NCBI GenBank assembly: GCA_002395135.1 | Contig: DGWC01000013.1 | Span: 88,410-135,099 of the forward strand | Direction of reading: 5' to 3' | DNA length: 46,690 nt | Source of the DNA: Prevotella sp. UBA4268 | Lineage (GTDB): Bacteria > Bacteroidota > Bacteroidia > Bacteroidales > Bacteroidaceae | Shown here: positions 45,240-46,690 of the stretch, piece by piece | How positions within the stretch are numbered: position 1 is the stretch's first letter | Layout of the letters: the number at the start of each line of letters is the position of its first letter | Made by a program: the position numbers and the translations under genes | The notes under the pieces: generated by a model | What the model was told of the DNA's origin: nothing | Databases searched by the model: none | The model's input: the letters and a program-made list of their open reading frames with translations, nothing else

Positions 45240-46469
45240 ATGGCAATAATTAAATGTCCGGAATGTGGGCATCAGATAAGTGACAGGGCACCCATTTGTC
45301 CTAATTGTGGCGTAGAGATTGCAGGAAATATCATTAAATGCAGTGAATGTGGAGAAGTTTTTCTGAAAGACGAAGAACTATGTCCTCATTGCCATTGTCC
45401 AGCACCTGGTGATTACGCGGCCGTGAAAGATTCTGTTAAGCAGGAAGAACCAGTCGCTGCTCCTGTAGCATCATCAGTGTCCCCTGCCGAACCGAAGGAA
45501 AACAATCGTGCAGAAGCGAAAGCATCAGGTGAAATACGTAACAAAAAAACTGAAGCAGCACCGAAACTGGCAGTGACAAAAGAAGAAACGAAACAGCCGA
45601 AAAAGACATCAAAGACCGCATTCTTCATCTCTTTCCTCATCGCCCTCGTCATCTTCGGAGCATGTTTCTATATGTATAATGAAGCACAGCAGAAGAAGGA
45701 GAACGAAGAATTCAATTTTGCCGTGAACAGTAACGATCCGCTTGTCTTGCAAGGATTCCTTGATACCTATAAAGATGCTACGCAAGCACACCGCGATACC
45801 ATACAGGCTAAATTGAAAATGATTAAACTGGGCAATCAGGAATGGACAAATGCCTTGGTAAGCAATTCAAAGTCTGTCCTTCAGGAATACTTGAAAAACT
45901 ATCCAAATTCTGAGCATAAGGCGCTGGCCATGCATAAAATAGACTCCATCGACTGGGCACAGACAAGCAGTCTTGACACAGAAGAGGCCTATACAGCGTA
46001 TATTACTGAACATCCCGACGGCGACCACCGCGACGAAGCAGACGAGTTTATCAAGAAAATTAAAGCACAGACCGTTTCTCCAGAAGAGAAATCATTCATC
46101 AGCGACCTGTTTCACAATTTCTTCATAAGCATCAACTCCCGTAACGAGGATAATCTGAAAGCAACGGTTGCAGAGACGCTGACACTCTTGAATAAGGAGA
46201 ATGCAACCAAGTCTGATGTGGTTGAAATGATGAATAAACTATATAAAGAAGGTGTAACAGAAATGACTTGGAAACTTCCCGGCAATTATAACATCAAAAA
46301 AAGAGAGGCCGGTGAGGACCAATATGAGTATATCGTGTCATTCTCTGCCAATCAAGAAGTAGTGAGCAATGATGCATCGCTGAATGGTATCAACAAATAC
46401 CGCATTGACGCGGAAGTAAATACGAACAAGAAAATAGCGCTCTTTAAAATGACGAAAATCGTAGAATAG
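45240..46469 (+). CDS. Double zinc-ribbon membrane protein with extracytoplasmic helical domain
   Basis: A 409-residue protein. Two zinc ribbons lie at the N-terminus: Cys6/Cys9 with Cys20/Cys23, and Cys34/Cys37 with Cys48/Cys51 (plus Cys53). A Pro/Ala/Lys/Glu-rich linker (55-126) leads to one transmembrane helix (about 127-146). The C-terminal part (150-409) has helical, TPR-like repeats (DPLVLQGFLDTYKDAT, SKSVLQEYLKNYPNSEHK, TEEAYTAYITEHPDGDHRDEA) and then a mixed alpha/beta domain ending FKMTKIVE. The layout implies ribbons in the cytoplasm and sensor or binding repeats outside. Function is unknown. It follows the GH25 gene by 85 bases. Confidence 0.75.
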   Translation: MAIIKCPECGHQISDRAPICPNCGVEIAGNIIKCSECGEVFLKDEELCPHCHCPAPGDYAAVKDSVKQEEPVAAPVASSVSPAEPKENNRAEAKASGEIRNKKTEAAPKLAVTKEETKQPKKTSKTAFFISFLIALVIFGACFYMYNEAQQKKENEEFNFAVNSNDPLVLQGFLDTYKDATQAHRDTIQAKLKMIKLGNQEWTNALVSNSKSVLQEYLKNYPNSEHKALAMHKIDSIDWAQTSSLDTEEAYTAYITEHPDGDHRDEADEFIKKIKAQTVSPEEKSFISDLFHNFFISINSRNEDNLKATVAETLTLLNKENATKSDVVEMMNKLYKEGVTEMTWKLPGNYNIKKREAGEDQYEYIVSFSANQEVVSNDASLNGINKYRIDAEVNTNKKIALFKMTKIVE

Positions 46470-46575
46470 AGTACTGTTGTGGAGCCGTTCAGCATGTTTT
46501 CGCAGTGTTTTCACAAGGTAAAAGTCAGCCAAATACCTCTTAAGTTCATCTTTTGAAAAAATAAATTGGAAAATA

Positions 46576-46607
46576 TTTGGTACATTCAAATAAAAGCATT
46601 ACCTTTG
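46576..46607 (+). promoter_or_regulatory. Promoter of the tRNA-Ser gene
   Basis: TTTG (46576-46579) and TACCTTTG (46600-46607) with 20 bases between, 39 bases before the tRNA start. Confidence 0.82.
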
Positions 46608-46646
46608 CACTCGAATTAAAAATGAGCTGATTAGGCATCCCGGTAT

Positions 46647-46690
46647 GGAAGTTTGGGTGAGTGGCTGAAACCAGCAGTTTGCTAAACTGC
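46647..46690 (+). tRNA. tRNA-Ser (anticodon GCU), 5' part, cut by the window edge
   Basis: Starts GGAAGTT TG GGT with a D-arm closed by GGT/ACC. The anticodon stem is GCAGT/ACTGC around the loop TTGCTAA, which places GCT as anticodon (reads AGC/AGU serine codons). The variable arm, T-arm and 3' acceptor strand are beyond the window. Confidence 0.9.

Overview
The window reads as a chromosomal segment of a member of the Bacteroidales, most likely a Prevotella/Segatella-type organism. Most genes with a readable upstream region carry the Bacteroidota promoter pair (TTTG at -33, 19-20 bases, TAnnTTTG at -7). Shine-Dalgarno sequences are mostly absent. Several families are typical of this group: DUF3078 barrel, DUF1573, C11 lipoprotein, DUF2582 winged helix, and a DUF5112/DUF5113-like sensor kinase. 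I see no transposase, integrase, phage gene or CRISPR array. Partial tRNA genes lie at both edges.

Layout. 1-4430: partial tRNA (minus), valS, and a C11 (clostripain-like) lipoprotein, closed by a strong bidirectional terminator. 4450-7603 (minus): fucI-fucP for L-fucose uptake and isomerisation. 7785-11080 (minus): manC-gmd-fcl, the de novo GDP-L-fucose pathway. 11444-14305 (minus): xylB-xylA. 14417-15124 (minus): two small winged-helix proteins. 15239-17008: aspS. Then DUF1573 (+), DUF3078 barrel (minus), and pyrG-yidC-S9 peptidase-MFS transporter (+) up to 26604. 26605-27332 lies between convergent genes, has no gene, and is packed with inverted and tandem repeats. 27333-32558: DUF1232 protein (minus); ribE with a long leader; a LytS/LytTR two-component pair; a HAD phosphatase (minus); mltG.

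33217-43567 is the most coherent functional block. kdgK and eda (2-keto-3-deoxygluconate kinase and KDPG aldolase) diverge from a LacI-family repressor, and uxaA (altronate dehydratase) and an NhaC-type antiporter follow the repressor. Together they cover the lower hexuronate (galacturonate) pathway: altronate to KDG to KDPG to pyruvate plus glyceraldehyde-3-phosphate. Two copies of a palindromic site with a TCGCGA-like centre sit just downstream of each divergent -7 box and are probable operators for the repressor. Only 15 bases after eda, on the same strand, starts a 1168-residue double-sensor histidine kinase, followed by its response regulator and a small membrane protein.

The most unusual items are three. 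First, the 1168-residue kinase: its middle module keeps the ATP-binding boxes but has no recognisable phosphoacceptor histidine, while its C-terminal module has a possible H-box histidine but no ATP-binding boxes. Second, the repeat-dense intergenic region at 26605-27332, with a 54-base hairpin, a 22-base-period array bounded by inverted copies, and a second set of unrelated dyads at the same pitch. Third, the symmetric operator arrangement at kdgK/lacI. All family calls are from reading the sequence; no database search was run.
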